Source: an uncultured Bacteroidales bacterium (GTDB lineage Bacteria; Bacteroidota; Bacteroidia; Bacteroidales; Marinilabiliaceae). Taken from it: a stretch of DNA of 51,318 nt. The translations under genes were made by a program, and so were the position numbers. Shown here in pieces: positions 1-7,817 of this stretch (its first letter is position 1; each line of letters starts with the position of its first letter). The notes beneath the pieces were generated by a model. It had not been told where the DNA came from. It did not search any database and was given only the letters and a program-made list of their open reading frames with translations. The stretch is taken from assembly GCA_934725785.1 (NCBI GenBank), contig CAKVCS010000001.1, positions 1 through 51,318 of the forward strand. The letters are read 5' to 3'.

Positions 1-1227
1 GTATGATGTGGCTCCGCCTTTGATGTTTTTGCCAATGAACGAGCGGGACAGGTAGATGCTTCCGTCTTTATAGTCGCACAGCCTCGCGCCGCCCTCGGGC
101 ATCTCTATCTCGCCACCGCTCGCGAACCATTCGCAGTCATACACGTGCGTGAGGATTTTGCTCGTCAGCGGAGTCCCGTGTGTGGATAGCGGTTTTCCGA
201 AGAAGTCCGGGTCTTTTTCCGCGCTTGGAGTCTCTTCTTCGGGGGGCTGCGGCTCGCCTGGCACGGTGTCTCTTGCCAATATTGTGAATTGCGCGGTTCG
301 CCATTCGTCACACGTTAGCGTGTAGTTTCCGTTTTTCGCCGTCAGGCGGTATCGCACGTCATACACGCCCGGCTCGGGTCTCACCCGGCTCGTGTCGATC
401 TCCCCCACCGCCAGCCCGGGGTCTTCCGCGCCTTGCGGCAGGTTGTCCGCCTCGGGCATCGTCATCTTGCCAAGCCTCGTGGTGCCGTCCGCCTCGCGCG
501 GGGCGATTGCAAGTCCGTCGGCGCATATCGGTCGCGGCTCAATGCTTACGCTGAACGTCTTTTCCGCGCGCTTGAACCCGACGCGTACAGTCCCGTTGGC
601 GGGCGAGAATATGTTGTTGCCGATCAGGACGGACACCACTTTTAGTGTGTGCCGTCCGGCCGCCACTATGCTGTCGCGGTCCAAGGCCTCTGTCGCCCCG
701 TCGAGAAATGCCTGCGTGCCGCCCACCTCGACATAGGCCCCGCCGTCTTCCTCTATGCGTGCGTCGGTCCTGTGGTCGAGTTTTTCTCCATAAGTCAGGG
801 TAACATCGTTATTCTCGCTCCCGTTGAGTGTTATGGTGGGGGTCTCCCTGTCGATGCGTCCGCACCTGCTGCAGTATTTGTAGTTGTCTTTCAGAATTTT
901 AGCATTGCCCTCTTTGTCAACGAGCATCAGTCTCACCGTGACGGCGTATATTGTATCGTATCCTTCGGCCTTGGGCAGCCCGCCCACCAGGTAAGCGTCC
1001 GTTATGTAGAGCTTCCCGCCGCTGTATTCGCATAGTGGCACGGTGTCGGCCGGCAGGTCGAGCTTTGCGCCGCGTGAGAACCAGTCGTAGTCGTATATGT
1101 GCGTGAGGGTCTGCTGCCCCAGCACGGGGTGCGCCGTCATGAGCGGCTCGGACGGGAAGTCGGTTGTTTGCGCCGCGGCCCGGCATGCCACGGCCAGCGC
1201 TACGGCTATGGTGGAGCGCGTGATCAT
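1..1227 (-). CDS. Secreted MBG-domain repeat protein, partial (C-terminus beyond window)
   Basis: The reading frame is open from an ATG at 1227 to the left edge (409 codons, no stop), so the C-terminus lies outside. The N-terminus is a short hydrophobic stretch ending in CRAAAQ, which fits a Sec signal peptide. A roughly 40-residue module near the N-terminus (LTHIYDYDWFSRGAKL, then LCEYSGGKLYI) recurs at the visible end (LTHVYDCEWFASGGEI, then LCDYKDGSIYL). Between the two lies a segment ending in DVRYRLTAKNGNYTLT, typical of the MBG Ig-like fold in Bacteroidetes surface proteins. The start is 7 bp after the thiE stop, so co-transcription is likely. Export and surface location are inferred from the signal peptide and fold; the function is unknown. 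Confidence 0.75.
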   Translation of the reverse strand, partial: MITRSTIAVALAVACRAAAQTTDFPSEPLMTAHPVLGQQTLTHIYDYDWFSRGAKLDLPADTVPLCEYSGGKLYITDAYLVGGLPKAEGYDTIYAVTVRLMLVDKEGNAKILKDNYKYCSRCGRIDRETPTITLNGSENNDVTLTYGEKLDHRTDARIEEDGGAYVEVGGTQAFLDGATEALDRDSIVAAGRHTLKVVSVLIGNNIFSPANGTVRVGFKRAEKTFSVSIEPRPICADGLAIAPREADGTTRLGKMTMPEADNLPQGAEDPGLAVGEIDTSRVRPEPGVYDVRYRLTAKNGNYTLTCDEWRTAQFTILARDTVPGEPQPPEEETPSAEKDPDFFGKPLSTHGTPLTSKILTHVYDCEWFASGGEIEMPEGGARLCDYKDGSIYLSRSFIGKNIKGGATSY

Positions 1228-1234
1228 GCTTTAT

Positions 1235-1915
1235 CTATAGGGCTGGCTTTTTGGCGTTGTTGATGGCCTCTATGACCTCGGCGGTCTTGCGGGTCATGTC
1301 GTCCGATCGTATTATCTCCCCGCTTAGGGCAATGCCGTCGGGGCCGCACTCGAGTATGTCGGCTATGTCGGCAGACGTTATGCCGCCAATGGCCACTATG
1401 GGTATGTTGACGCCCTCGCTGCGAGCTGCCCACGTCAGTTCGCGGTATCCGTCAAGACCCAGCGTCGGGGCGAGGTTCTTCTTCGTCGTCGTGAAGCGGA
1501 ACGGTCCGCAGCCTATGTAGTCTACCGAGTCGCGGACCCTCATTATGTCGTCAGCCGTGTTGCACGTCCCGCCTATTATGGCTTTCTCGCCCAATATCTT
1601 GCGAGCCTCGGCGGGCGGCATGTCGTTCTTGCCGAGGTGGACGCCGCTCGCCCCGGCTCTTCGGGCGACCTCGACGTGGTCGTCTATAATAAGTGTGGCC
1701 CCGAAGGTGTCCGTGAGCCTCTTCATCTCCACGGCGGTAGCCTCCACCTCATCTTCCGTCGCGCCCTTCATGCGCAGCTGCACCCACAGGCATCCGCCGT
1801 TCAGCACCTTGCGGGCCTGCTCCACGCACTGAGCCCCGGTGCTGGCGTTTGTTATGAACTGGAGGCTGAAGTGGGTCATGTCAAGTTTTACGCGTGTGGA
1901 TGCCGTGTCGTTCAT
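1235..1915 (-). CDS. thiE: Thiamine-phosphate synthase
   Basis: ThiE joins HMP pyrophosphate and THZ phosphate to form thiamine monophosphate in the cytoplasm. The 226-residue product shows the family landmarks of the TIM barrel: QLRMK (residues 46-50), the acidic pair in LIIDDH (78-79), GVHLG (91-95), the phosphate-binding GPFRFTTTKK loop (137-146) and VAIGGI. The frame stays open up to 2035, but the extra residues are basic and not family-like. I chose the ATG at 1915 because a promoter-like TTG-N19-TACTATTG (1931-1960) lies just upstream and the resulting length fits ThiE. MTHFSLQF, 12 codons further in, is another possible start. No other thi gene is visible; the downstream neighbour is a secreted protein. 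Confidence 0.92.
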   Translation of the reverse strand: MNDTASTRVKLDMTHFSLQFITNASTGAQCVEQARKVLNGGCLWVQLRMKGATEDEVEATAVEMKRLTDTFGATLIIDDHVEVARRAGASGVHLGKNDMPPAEARKILGEKAIIGGTCNTADDIMRVRDSVDYIGCGPFRFTTTKKNLAPTLGLDGYRELTWAARSEGVNIPIVAIGGITSADIADILECGPDGIALSGEIIRSDDMTRKTAEVIEAINNAKKPAL

Positions 1916-1930
1916 GTCTGTTGTTTTTGT

Positions 1931-1960
1931 CAATAGTATCTTTATTCTACCGTATGTCAA
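1931..1960 (-). promoter_or_regulatory. Candidate promoter for thiE
   Basis: On the minus strand, TTG (1958-1960) is separated by 19 nt from TACTATTG (1931-1938), one mismatch from the Bacteroidetes -7 box TAnnTTTG. It lies about 16 bp before the chosen thiE ATG, which is what makes that start preferable to the upstream one. Confidence 0.5.
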
Positions 1961-2051
1961 CCTTCGACTGGACATTCGTCTGTCGGGCCATCTCTTTGTC
2001 ATATAGCCCTCGACAGGTTTCGTGATGGTGGCCATAAGGATATGCGCGGCC

Positions 2052-3023
2052 TCACACCACCCGCCCCATGTTATACTCCACGAGCTTCTTCAGGGCCTCT
2101 TTGGCGGGGCTGTCCGGCAGCGGGGCTATGTCGGCTACAGCCATGCGTCCGAGCTCATTCATCTTTTCGCCGGCGTACTCCATGCCGCCGTGCCGCCCCA
2201 CCAAGTCGAGCGCGGCCTCGGCCGTGGCCTCGGCTTTCGGGTCGCGGCGTATCATGCGCGTAAGCGCCCTGCGCTCGGCCTCCGTGGCGTTGTGCATGGC
2301 GGCTATCAGAGGGAGCGTCATTTTCTGCTCCTTGACGTCGTTCAGCGCGGGCTTGCCGAATATGCCTCCCGGCGTGTAGTCGAACATGTCGTCGCGTATC
2401 TGGAAAGCGAGACCCAGGTGGTTGCCATAGGCCGCTAGGGCCTCGACGGTCTCGGGTCGCGCCCCCGCGCTTGTTGCCCCCGCCCTTGTGCACGCCTCAA
2501 TGAGGGTTGCCGTCTTTTGGCGTATCACGCCCAGGTAGGTCTCCTCCGTCAGGTCCATCCTCCTCGCGTGCTCCATTTGGCTCAGCTCGCCGTCGGCCAG
2601 GTCGCGCACGGCGCGGCTCACTATGCGGAGTATGTCGACGTGTCCGCCGTCAAGGGCCATCTCCATGCCGCGCGCCAGGAAGAAGTCGCCCACCAGCACC
2701 GCCACTTTGCCGCCCCACAGGCCCATGAGGCTCCACTGGCCGCGGCGTGTGTATGTCTCGTCGACAACGTCGTCATGGACCAGCGACGCGTTGTGCAGGA
2801 GCTCAATGAGGGCGGCCGCGGCGTACGACGAGTCGGCTACTCCGCCGGCTGCGGCCGCGGAGAGGAACACCAGCAGCGGGCGCATACGCTTGCCGCGGCG
2901 GCGGAAGACGTAGCGCGTGGCCAACGTGAGCAGGCGGTTGGGGGACTGAAGCTGGCTGTCGAAGTATGGCTCGAAGCGCCTCAGGTGCTCGCCGACGGGG
3001 GCTTGTATCTCTTTTAGGTCCAT
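2052..3023 (-). CDS. Trans-polyprenyl diphosphate synthase
   Basis: Isoprenoid chain-elongating enzyme that condenses IPP with allylic diphosphates, probably making the side chain of menaquinone. The 323-residue protein has the first aspartate-rich motif DDVVD (residues 84-88) preceded by LVH, and the second motif DDMFD (211-215) in FQIRDDMFDY. The GKRMRP motif that binds diphosphate is at 44-49. Length and motif spacing fit the long-chain IspB/HepT class; exact product chain length cannot be read from sequence. It is divergently arranged with queD across a 58-bp gap and lies upstream of thiE. Confidence 0.93.
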   Translation of the reverse strand: MDLKEIQAPVGEHLRRFEPYFDSQLQSPNRLLTLATRYVFRRRGKRMRPLLVFLSAAAAGGVADSSYAAAALIELLHNASLVHDDVVDETYTRRGQWSLMGLWGGKVAVLVGDFFLARGMEMALDGGHVDILRIVSRAVRDLADGELSQMEHARRMDLTEETYLGVIRQKTATLIEACTRAGATSAGARPETVEALAAYGNHLGLAFQIRDDMFDYTPGGIFGKPALNDVKEQKMTLPLIAAMHNATEAERRALTRMIRRDPKAEATAEAALDLVGRHGGMEYAGEKMNELGRMAVADIAPLPDSPAKEALKKLVEYNMGRVV

Positions 3024-3041
3024 CCGTGTCGGAAATTCTAT

Positions 3042-3071
3042 TATTTTCGTGGCTCTGTTCGGGCAAAGTTA
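3042..3071. promoter_or_regulatory. Divergent promoter region, prenyl synthase / queD
   Basis: In the 58-bp gap the minus strand carries a perfect -7 box (TAnnTTTG; plus-strand CAAAGTTA at 3064-3071) about 40 bp before the prenyl synthase start. The plus strand carries TATTTTCG (3042-3049), one mismatch from the box, 32 bp before queD. Clear -33 boxes are not visible for either. Confidence 0.45.
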
Positions 3072-3081
3072 CCACTAAAAG

Positions 3082-3525
3082 ATGTCAGTTATCAGGCTTA
3101 CCAAGGAGTTCTCTTTCGAGATGGCTCATTTCCTGCCGGGCTATGACGGGCTCTGCAGCAACGTCCACGGACACTCGTATCTGCTGCACGTCACGGTGGC
3201 GGGCGTGCCATCGGCCGACCCCGCCTCGCCCAAGTTCGGGATGGTCATGGATTTCTCTGATCTCAAGAGGATTGTGGGCGAGGAGGTCGTAGGGCGGCTT
3301 GACCACGCCCTTATGGTGCGCCGAGGCTCGGTCGACGCCGCGGCCCTCGGTGGCCTTACCCACCGCCTTGTCGAGGTGGACTATCAGCCCACGTGCGAGA
3401 ATATGCTCATAGACTTCGCCGAGCGCATCGGGCGGCGCCTGCCTGGCGGCGTGAGACTCGCCTCGCTCAGGCTCAATGAGACGGCGACCTCGTTCGCCGA
3501 GTGGCGGGCCGATGACAACGGCTGA
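3082..3525 (+). CDS. queD: 6-carboxytetrahydropterin synthase (QueD/PTPS family)
   Basis: QueD converts 7,8-dihydroneopterin triphosphate to 6-carboxytetrahydropterin, the second step towards preQ0 and queuosine. The 147-residue protein has the zinc histidines H16, H29 and H31 (FEMAHF, then VHGHSY), and the catalytic cysteine in CSNVHGH (C25), the CxxxHGH spacing of true QueD enzymes. DH (in GRLDHALM) and the C-terminal LRLNETATSFAEW segment with the substrate-anchoring glutamate are also present. The ATG at 3082 is the only sensible start. No queC, queE or queF lies nearby. The stop is close to the convergent kinase gene. Confidence 0.93.
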   Translation: MSVIRLTKEFSFEMAHFLPGYDGLCSNVHGHSYLLHVTVAGVPSADPASPKFGMVMDFSDLKRIVGEEVVGRLDHALMVRRGSVDAAALGGLTHRLVEVDYQPTCENMLIDFAERIGRRLPGGVRLASLRLNETATSFAEWRADDNG

Positions 3526-3538
3526 CGCGCCGCGCCTT

Positions 3539-4186
3539 TCATTTCCGCCCGGCCTTCCACGCGTCGACCTGCTTTTTGATGGCCTCGGGCATCTGACCCT
3601 TTATGGCGTTTATGGCCCTCGCCCTGTCTGCCGAGTTGTTCACGAAGTCGGTGTTGTCTATGTCTATGGTGAGCATGTTGCCCGAGTACCCTTCCACCCA
3701 GTCGTCATACTTCTTGTTCAGCATGTGGAGGTACTCCTGGCCTATTGAGTTCTCATAGGCCAGACCGCGCTGGCGTATGTGTGTCACGAGTGTGGGCACT
3801 GACGCTTTGAGGTAAATGAGCAGCTCGGGCGGCTTTATGAACGAGACCATTATCTCGAACAGCTCGCTGTACGTGTCATAGTCCGTCCGGCTTATGAGGC
3901 CCATGGTGAGCAGGTTCTCTACGAATATGTACGCGTCCTCATATATGGTGCGGTCCTGCACAACCGTGTCGTCCGCCCACATCGCGCGCTGTATCGACTT
4001 GAAGCGCTTGGTCAGGAAGTAGACCTGCAGGTTGAGCGCCCACCGCTGCATGTCGGCGTAGAAATTTGAGAGGTACGGGTTCGTCACGTCGCCGCTGTCG
4101 AACGTGCGGAAGCCGAACTCGCCGCACAGCAGCTCAGCCATCGCGCTCTTGCCGCTGCCTATGTTGCCTGCTATCCCTATGTACAT
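3539..4186 (-). CDS. Deoxynucleoside kinase
   Basis: Member of the dCK/dGK deoxynucleoside kinase family, which phosphorylates salvaged deoxynucleosides with NTP. The 215-residue protein opens with the Walker A loop GNIGSGKS (7-14). NPYLSNFYADMQRWALNLQ matches the substrate-pocket helix, QDRTIYEDA contains the family DR(S/T) motif, and RQRG contains the LID arginines. Oddity: relatives usually have a catalytic glutamate about five residues before NPYL, while here the stretch reads FDSGDVT. The base may be one of the aspartates or the alignment may shift, so activity and base preference are uncertain. Its neighbours are GH3 and deoC, another deoxynucleoside salvage gene. Confidence 0.88.
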   Translation of the reverse strand: MYIGIAGNIGSGKSAMAELLCGEFGFRTFDSGDVTNPYLSNFYADMQRWALNLQVYFLTKRFKSIQRAMWADDTVVQDRTIYEDAYIFVENLLTMGLISRTDYDTYSELFEIMVSFIKPPELLIYLKASVPTLVTHIRQRGLAYENSIGQEYLHMLNKKYDDWVEGYSGNMLTIDIDNTDFVNNSADRARAINAIKGQMPEAIKKQVDAWKAGRK

Positions 4187-4220
4187 GGTCTTTGCCCCCT
4201 GCTTTGTCTTGCTTTGTTGT

Positions 4221-5744
4221 TCACATTGTCTTTTGGGCGGCCATCTCCTTCAGCTCGTCCATCAGGCTCCTGTCGTTCTTCAGGCGTGGCATCTTGTTCT
4301 GCCCGCCCATCTTGTCGTGTTTCCGCATCCAGTCCTCAAACAGTCCGCGCGGGGCCACGTTCAGCCGCAGCCTGTCAAGCGTAATGTCCTTGTAGCGTTT
4401 GGCCTCGTAGTCCGAGTTTACGCCCTGCAGGGCCTTGTCGAGCCTCTCGGCGAAAAGCTCAGGGTCGGCGGGCGGCGTGTCAAACTCCACCATCCACTCG
4501 TGGCAGCCGCGGGTGTTGGCGTCCATGAATACCGGGGCTGCCGTGTACTCCCTCACGACGGCTCCCGTCTCACTGCAAGCCCGCGCCATGGCGGCCTCGG
4601 CGTTGCTTATCATGAGCTCCTCGCCGAAGGCGTTTATGTATAGCTTCGTGCGTCCGCTTATGACGAAACGGTAAGGGTCTTTGCCCGTGAAGCGGACCGT
4701 GTCCCCAATCACGTAGCGCCACAGACCGTTGACGCTCGTTATCACCATGGCGTAGTCTACGCCGGTCTCTATGCCGCTTAACGGCGTCACGCCGTCGGGG
4801 TGGGGCTTGCCGGCCTCGCTAATCGGCATGAACTCGTAGAAAGTGCCATAGTCCAGCATGAGCCGCATGCTCTTGTCGGCCATGTCGGTCTGGATGCCGA
4901 AGAAGCCCTCGCTGGCGTTATATGTCTCCATGAAGTGCATACCGCCGGGGCACAGGCTCTTATATTGCTCGCGGTAGGGCTCGAAGCTTATCCCTCCGTG
5001 GATGAAGAGCTCCATCCCGGGCCACAAGTCGGCCACGGTCTTCACGCCGCGTCGCTCCATTATGTATTTGAGCAGGACGAGCATCCAGCTCGGCACGCCG
5101 GCCATCGACGTCACGTTCTGCCCGATGGTCGCGGCGGCTATCTTTTCCAGCTTCTCCTCCCACCTGGGCAGCAGGGCTATCCGCTTCCGCGGGGTCTTGA
5201 ACAGCTCGCTCCACAGCGGGGCGTTGCCTATCATGATGGCGGAGAGGTCGCCCGTCTGGCTGCCCGAGCCCGTGGGGGTCAGTTGTTTGCTGCCTCCCAA
5301 CGTCAGGCATTTGCCGCGCCATATTTCAGTGCCTGGGTTTTGCCGCATGTACGTGGCCACGACGTCGTTTGTCCCGCGCAGGTGGCAGCGCCTCAGCCCC
5401 TCGTCGGTCACGGGGATGAACTTGCTTTTGCTGCCCGATGTGCCGCTGCTCTTGGCGAACCACTTGACGCGCCCGGGCCACGTGACGTCCCCCTCCCCCG
5501 ACATCATGCGCTCCACGTAGGGCCGGAAACCCTCGTAGTCCATCACGCTCACGGTCTTGGCGAACTCCTCGTAGCCCATGTCCGGCCGCAGCCCCAGCTT
5601 GCGCCCCAAGTACGTCCGCGAGCCGCATTCCAGTATGTGGCGCAGCTGCTCGGCCTGCATGTCGGGGCCTTGGGAGGCCATCCGGTCCATTTGTCTGTAG
5701 CGATCGGCGTAGTGCAACCTTGCCAGCCAGTTTATCAGTGCCAT
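4221..5744 (-). CDS. GH3-family acyl-adenylating enzyme
   Basis: GH3 proteins belong to the ANL adenylating superfamily; plant members conjugate amino acids to hormones. The Bacteroidetes members are widely conserved, with substrates that I do not know to be established. The 507-residue protein has the nucleotide-binding loop SSGTSGSKSK (99-108), YNASEGFFG (the second ATP motif), and the ISGRTKLYINAFGEEL region that precedes the mobile C-terminal domain, so all three ANL landmarks are intact. No carrier protein or acyl-acceptor gene is adjacent. It lies between the deoxynucleoside kinase and deoC on the same strand, with 34 bp to the kinase. Confidence 0.9.
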   Translation of the reverse strand: MALINWLARLHYADRYRQMDRMASQGPDMQAEQLRHILECGSRTYLGRKLGLRPDMGYEEFAKTVSVMDYEGFRPYVERMMSGEGDVTWPGRVKWFAKSSGTSGSKSKFIPVTDEGLRRCHLRGTNDVVATYMRQNPGTEIWRGKCLTLGGSKQLTPTGSGSQTGDLSAIMIGNAPLWSELFKTPRKRIALLPRWEEKLEKIAAATIGQNVTSMAGVPSWMLVLLKYIMERRGVKTVADLWPGMELFIHGGISFEPYREQYKSLCPGGMHFMETYNASEGFFGIQTDMADKSMRLMLDYGTFYEFMPISEAGKPHPDGVTPLSGIETGVDYAMVITSVNGLWRYVIGDTVRFTGKDPYRFVISGRTKLYINAFGEELMISNAEAAMARACSETGAVVREYTAAPVFMDANTRGCHEWMVEFDTPPADPELFAERLDKALQGVNSDYEAKRYKDITLDRLRLNVAPRGLFEDWMRKHDKMGGQNKMPRLKNDRSLMDELKEMAAQKTM

Positions 5745-5825
5745 CGTTTAGTCTGCAAGTGTTCTTTGTCTTGTCCTGCCTTACCATCCGGCCATATGCC
5801 GCGTGAGCACCCCCCCCTTGTCTCT

Positions 5826-5868
5826 GGGAAAAAGGGCGGGGTGGGGTGCGCCGCCCCGCTCCGCCTTT
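5826..5868 (-). terminator. Probable terminator of deoC
   Basis: Downstream of deoC on the minus strand, an imperfect GC-rich stem (AAAGGCGGAGCGGGG pairing with CCCCACCCCGCCCTTT, one bulge) is followed by a T run (TTTTTCCC). It lies between deoC and the GH3 start. Confidence 0.5.
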
Positions 5869-5887
5869 AGCCTCACGCGTGTGCTGC

Positions 5888-6784
5888 TCAAAAATATTTC
5901 TCTGGGGCCGTCTTGCCTTTCACGGTCAGTATCTGCCTCAGCAGGTTGTTAGCCAGTCCGCTCGCCCCGATGCGGAACAGGGTGTTGACCGTGTGGTCGT
6001 CGCCGAGCGTGGCGCGCACTATCTCGTAATACAGCGCGGCGTCCTCGGGAGTGCGCACGCCCCCGGCAGGCTTGAAGCCGACCTTGCGCCCGCTCTTCTG
6101 CTCATAAGCCTTTATGGCCTGCGTCATTACGACGGCGGCCTCGGGGCTGGCGCCGTCGCAGTTCTTGCCCGTGCTGGTCTTGATGAAGTCCGCGCCGGCC
6201 GCCATGGCTATGACGCTCGCGTCCCATATCTGCCCGTGGGTCTTCATGGAGCCCGTCTCCAGTATAACTTTCAGCCTTGCGTCGGCGCAAGCCTCGCGCA
6301 GGCGCAGCAGCTCCTCGTAAACGAACTGGTAGCTGCCGTCCAGGAATTCGCCTACCGAGATGACGACGTCGACCTCGGTGGCGCCGGCCTCGACGGCCTT
6401 GCGAACCTCAGCCGCCTTTATGTCGGCGAATGATTGCGAGGACGGGAAGCATGCGGCCACCACGGCTCTGTGCACGCTCTCCACTTTCAGCGCCGACTTC
6501 AGCACCGGAGCGAAAACGGAGTACACGCATATGCCGCCCACGTTTTTCAGCTCGGGGTAGTCCTTGCCGAACTGGTTGACCTTCTCCACGAAGCGGCGCA
6601 CGCTCTCCGCCGAGTCCGTATGGCTAAGCGTCGTGAGGTCTATGGCGTTGAACATGGTCTGCAGCGCCTCGGTGTCGGTCAGCCATTTTGCGGCGTTGGC
6701 GCGGTGGCCTGCTATGATGGTCTCAACGTTGTCAAGCCCGGTGTCATACTTGTATTCGCCGAGCGTCTTGTCTATATCTTTCAT
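5888..6784 (-). CDS. deoC: Deoxyribose-phosphate aldolase
   Basis: DeoC splits 2-deoxyribose-5-phosphate into acetaldehyde and glyceraldehyde-3-phosphate in deoxynucleoside catabolism. The 298-residue protein carries the Schiff-base lysine in DFIKTSTGK (K202), the proton-relay lysine in GFKPAGG (K238) and the conserved aspartate in TEVDVVISVG. It is longer than the roughly 220-residue short class and resembles the longer class, with an N-terminal helical extension. Downstream terminator-like hairpin at 5826-5868. Nearby genes for deoxynucleoside phosphorylation and pyrophosphohydrolysis suggest a loose salvage neighbourhood. Confidence 0.95.
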   Translation of the reverse strand: MKDIDKTLGEYKYDTGLDNVETIIAGHRANAAKWLTDTEALQTMFNAIDLTTLSHTDSAESVRRFVEKVNQFGKDYPELKNVGGICVYSVFAPVLKSALKVESVHRAVVAACFPSSQSFADIKAAEVRKAVEAGATEVDVVISVGEFLDGSYQFVYEELLRLREACADARLKVILETGSMKTHGQIWDASVIAMAAGADFIKTSTGKNCDGASPEAAVVMTQAIKAYEQKSGRKVGFKPAGGVRTPEDAALYYEIVRATLGDDHTVNTLFRIGASGLANNLLRQILTVKGKTAPEKYF

Positions 6785-6814
6785 TTTCTGTGTTATAATC
6801 TTTTCTTTCTCTTT

Positions 6815-7183
6815 TCACTGTTTATCGCTCTGGCCGGGCCTCAGCTTGGCGTTGCCCGCGTGTCTGCCCGCGTCGCGCATGGTCTTTTTCTCAAGGCTCT
6901 TGCGCAGCTCCGTGTCCAGGTCCACCCCGGTCTGGTTCGCCAGGCACAGCAGCACCCACAGCACGTCGGCCATCTCCTCGCCCATGTCTCGGCTCTCGCC
7001 GGGCTTGAAGCTCTGATCGCCATACGTCCGCGCCATCAGCCGCGCCAGCTCGCCCACCTCCTCGGTCAGGCATGCCATGTTGGTCAGCTCGCTGAAATAT
7101 CTCACGCCGTACTCGTGGATCCATTTGTCCACCATGCGCTGGGCGCCCCTAAGGCTCATTTCGCCGTCTCCCGCCTCGATCAT
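6815..7183 (-). CDS. MazG-like nucleotide pyrophosphohydrolase
   Basis: All-alpha NTP pyrophosphohydrolase of the MazG superfamily, expected to hydrolyse (d)NTPs to monophosphates and so clean the nucleotide pool. The 122-residue protein has the signature EExxE (LTEEVGELARL) and the second acidic motif ExxD (MGEEMADVLWVLLCLAN), which coordinate magnesium. The frame runs upstream inside dtd, but that part is arginine-rich antisense-type sequence. The ATG at 7183 lies 2 bp past the dtd stop, a translational coupling arrangement. The basic tail (about 25 residues) is not conserved in what I know of the family. Confidence 0.9.
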   Translation of the reverse strand: MIEAGDGEMSLRGAQRMVDKWIHEYGVRYFSELTNMACLTEEVGELARLMARTYGDQSFKPGESRDMGEEMADVLWVLLCLANQTGVDLDTELRKSLEKKTMRDAGRHAGNAKLRPGQSDKQ

Positions 7184-7185
7184 CC

Positions 7186-7650
7186 CTAAGCCTTGTTTCT
7201 TGTGTCGACTATTATTGTCACCGGGCCGTCGGCCTCCATGTCTATCTTCATGTCTGCGCCGAAGACGCCCGTGGGAATCTCTTTGCCCGTCAGCCGTCGC
7301 AGCTCGGCGACGAAGGCCTCGTAATACGGCACGGCCACGTCCGGCCGCGCGGCGTTGATGAATGACGGGCGGTTGCCCTTCTTGGTCAGGGCGAAGAGGG
7401 TGAACTGGCTCACTACCAGGATGTCCCCGCCCGCGTCGGCCACGGAGATGTTCATCAGCCCGTCGGCGTCGCTGAATATTCGCATCTGCGACACCTTTTG
7501 CGCGAGCCAAGTAACCTCGGCCATGTCGACATCTGGCCCGTCGGCCGTCTCCACGCCCAGCAGGATCAACAGGCCCGCCCCTATGTGGCCGGCCCTGGCC
7601 CCGTCGGCCGTCACCGATGCGCGGCTCACTCGTTGTATTACGGCTTTCAT
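7186..7650 (-). CDS. dtd: D-aminoacyl-tRNA deacylase
   Basis: DTD removes D-amino acids (and glycine) mischarged on tRNA. The 154-residue length is canonical. It carries SQFTL (81-85), the catalytic motif, and the GP pair in DGPVTIIVDT (142-143), the Gly-cisPro motif that gives chiral discrimination. MKAVIQRVSRASV is the family N-terminus, so the start is the ATG at 7650, not the upstream open frame. It is coupled to the MazG-like gene that follows 2 bp after its stop. Confidence 0.95.
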   Translation of the reverse strand: MKAVIQRVSRASVTADGARAGHIGAGLLILLGVETADGPDVDMAEVTWLAQKVSQMRIFSDADGLMNISVADAGGDILVVSQFTLFALTKKGNRPSFINAARPDVAVPYYEAFVAELRRLTGKEIPTGVFGADMKIDMEADGPVTIIVDTRNKA

Positions 7651-7726
7651 CTCCCTGTTGCGCTTCCCTCTCCGCCTCCCCTCCGCGTCGCCGCCGGAGG
7701 AGTCAGAGAGCTTTTTTAACATTGCC

Positions 7727-7757
7727 TTTCCGAGTGTGAATTTACGCGATATATTTG
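7727..7757 (+). promoter_or_regulatory. Promoter for the NodB-like deacetylase gene
   Basis: TTTC (7727-7730), a 19-nt spacer and a perfect TATATTTG -7 box (7750-7757). The transcript would start around 7764, which excludes the in-frame TTG at 7755 as a start codon and supports the ATG at 7818. Confidence 0.6.
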
Positions 7758-7817
7758 CGTTCTCAAAATGGAAAAATTGCCGCTCCGCCTGTGGCGACGG
7801 CGCAAAAGAAAGAGGCA

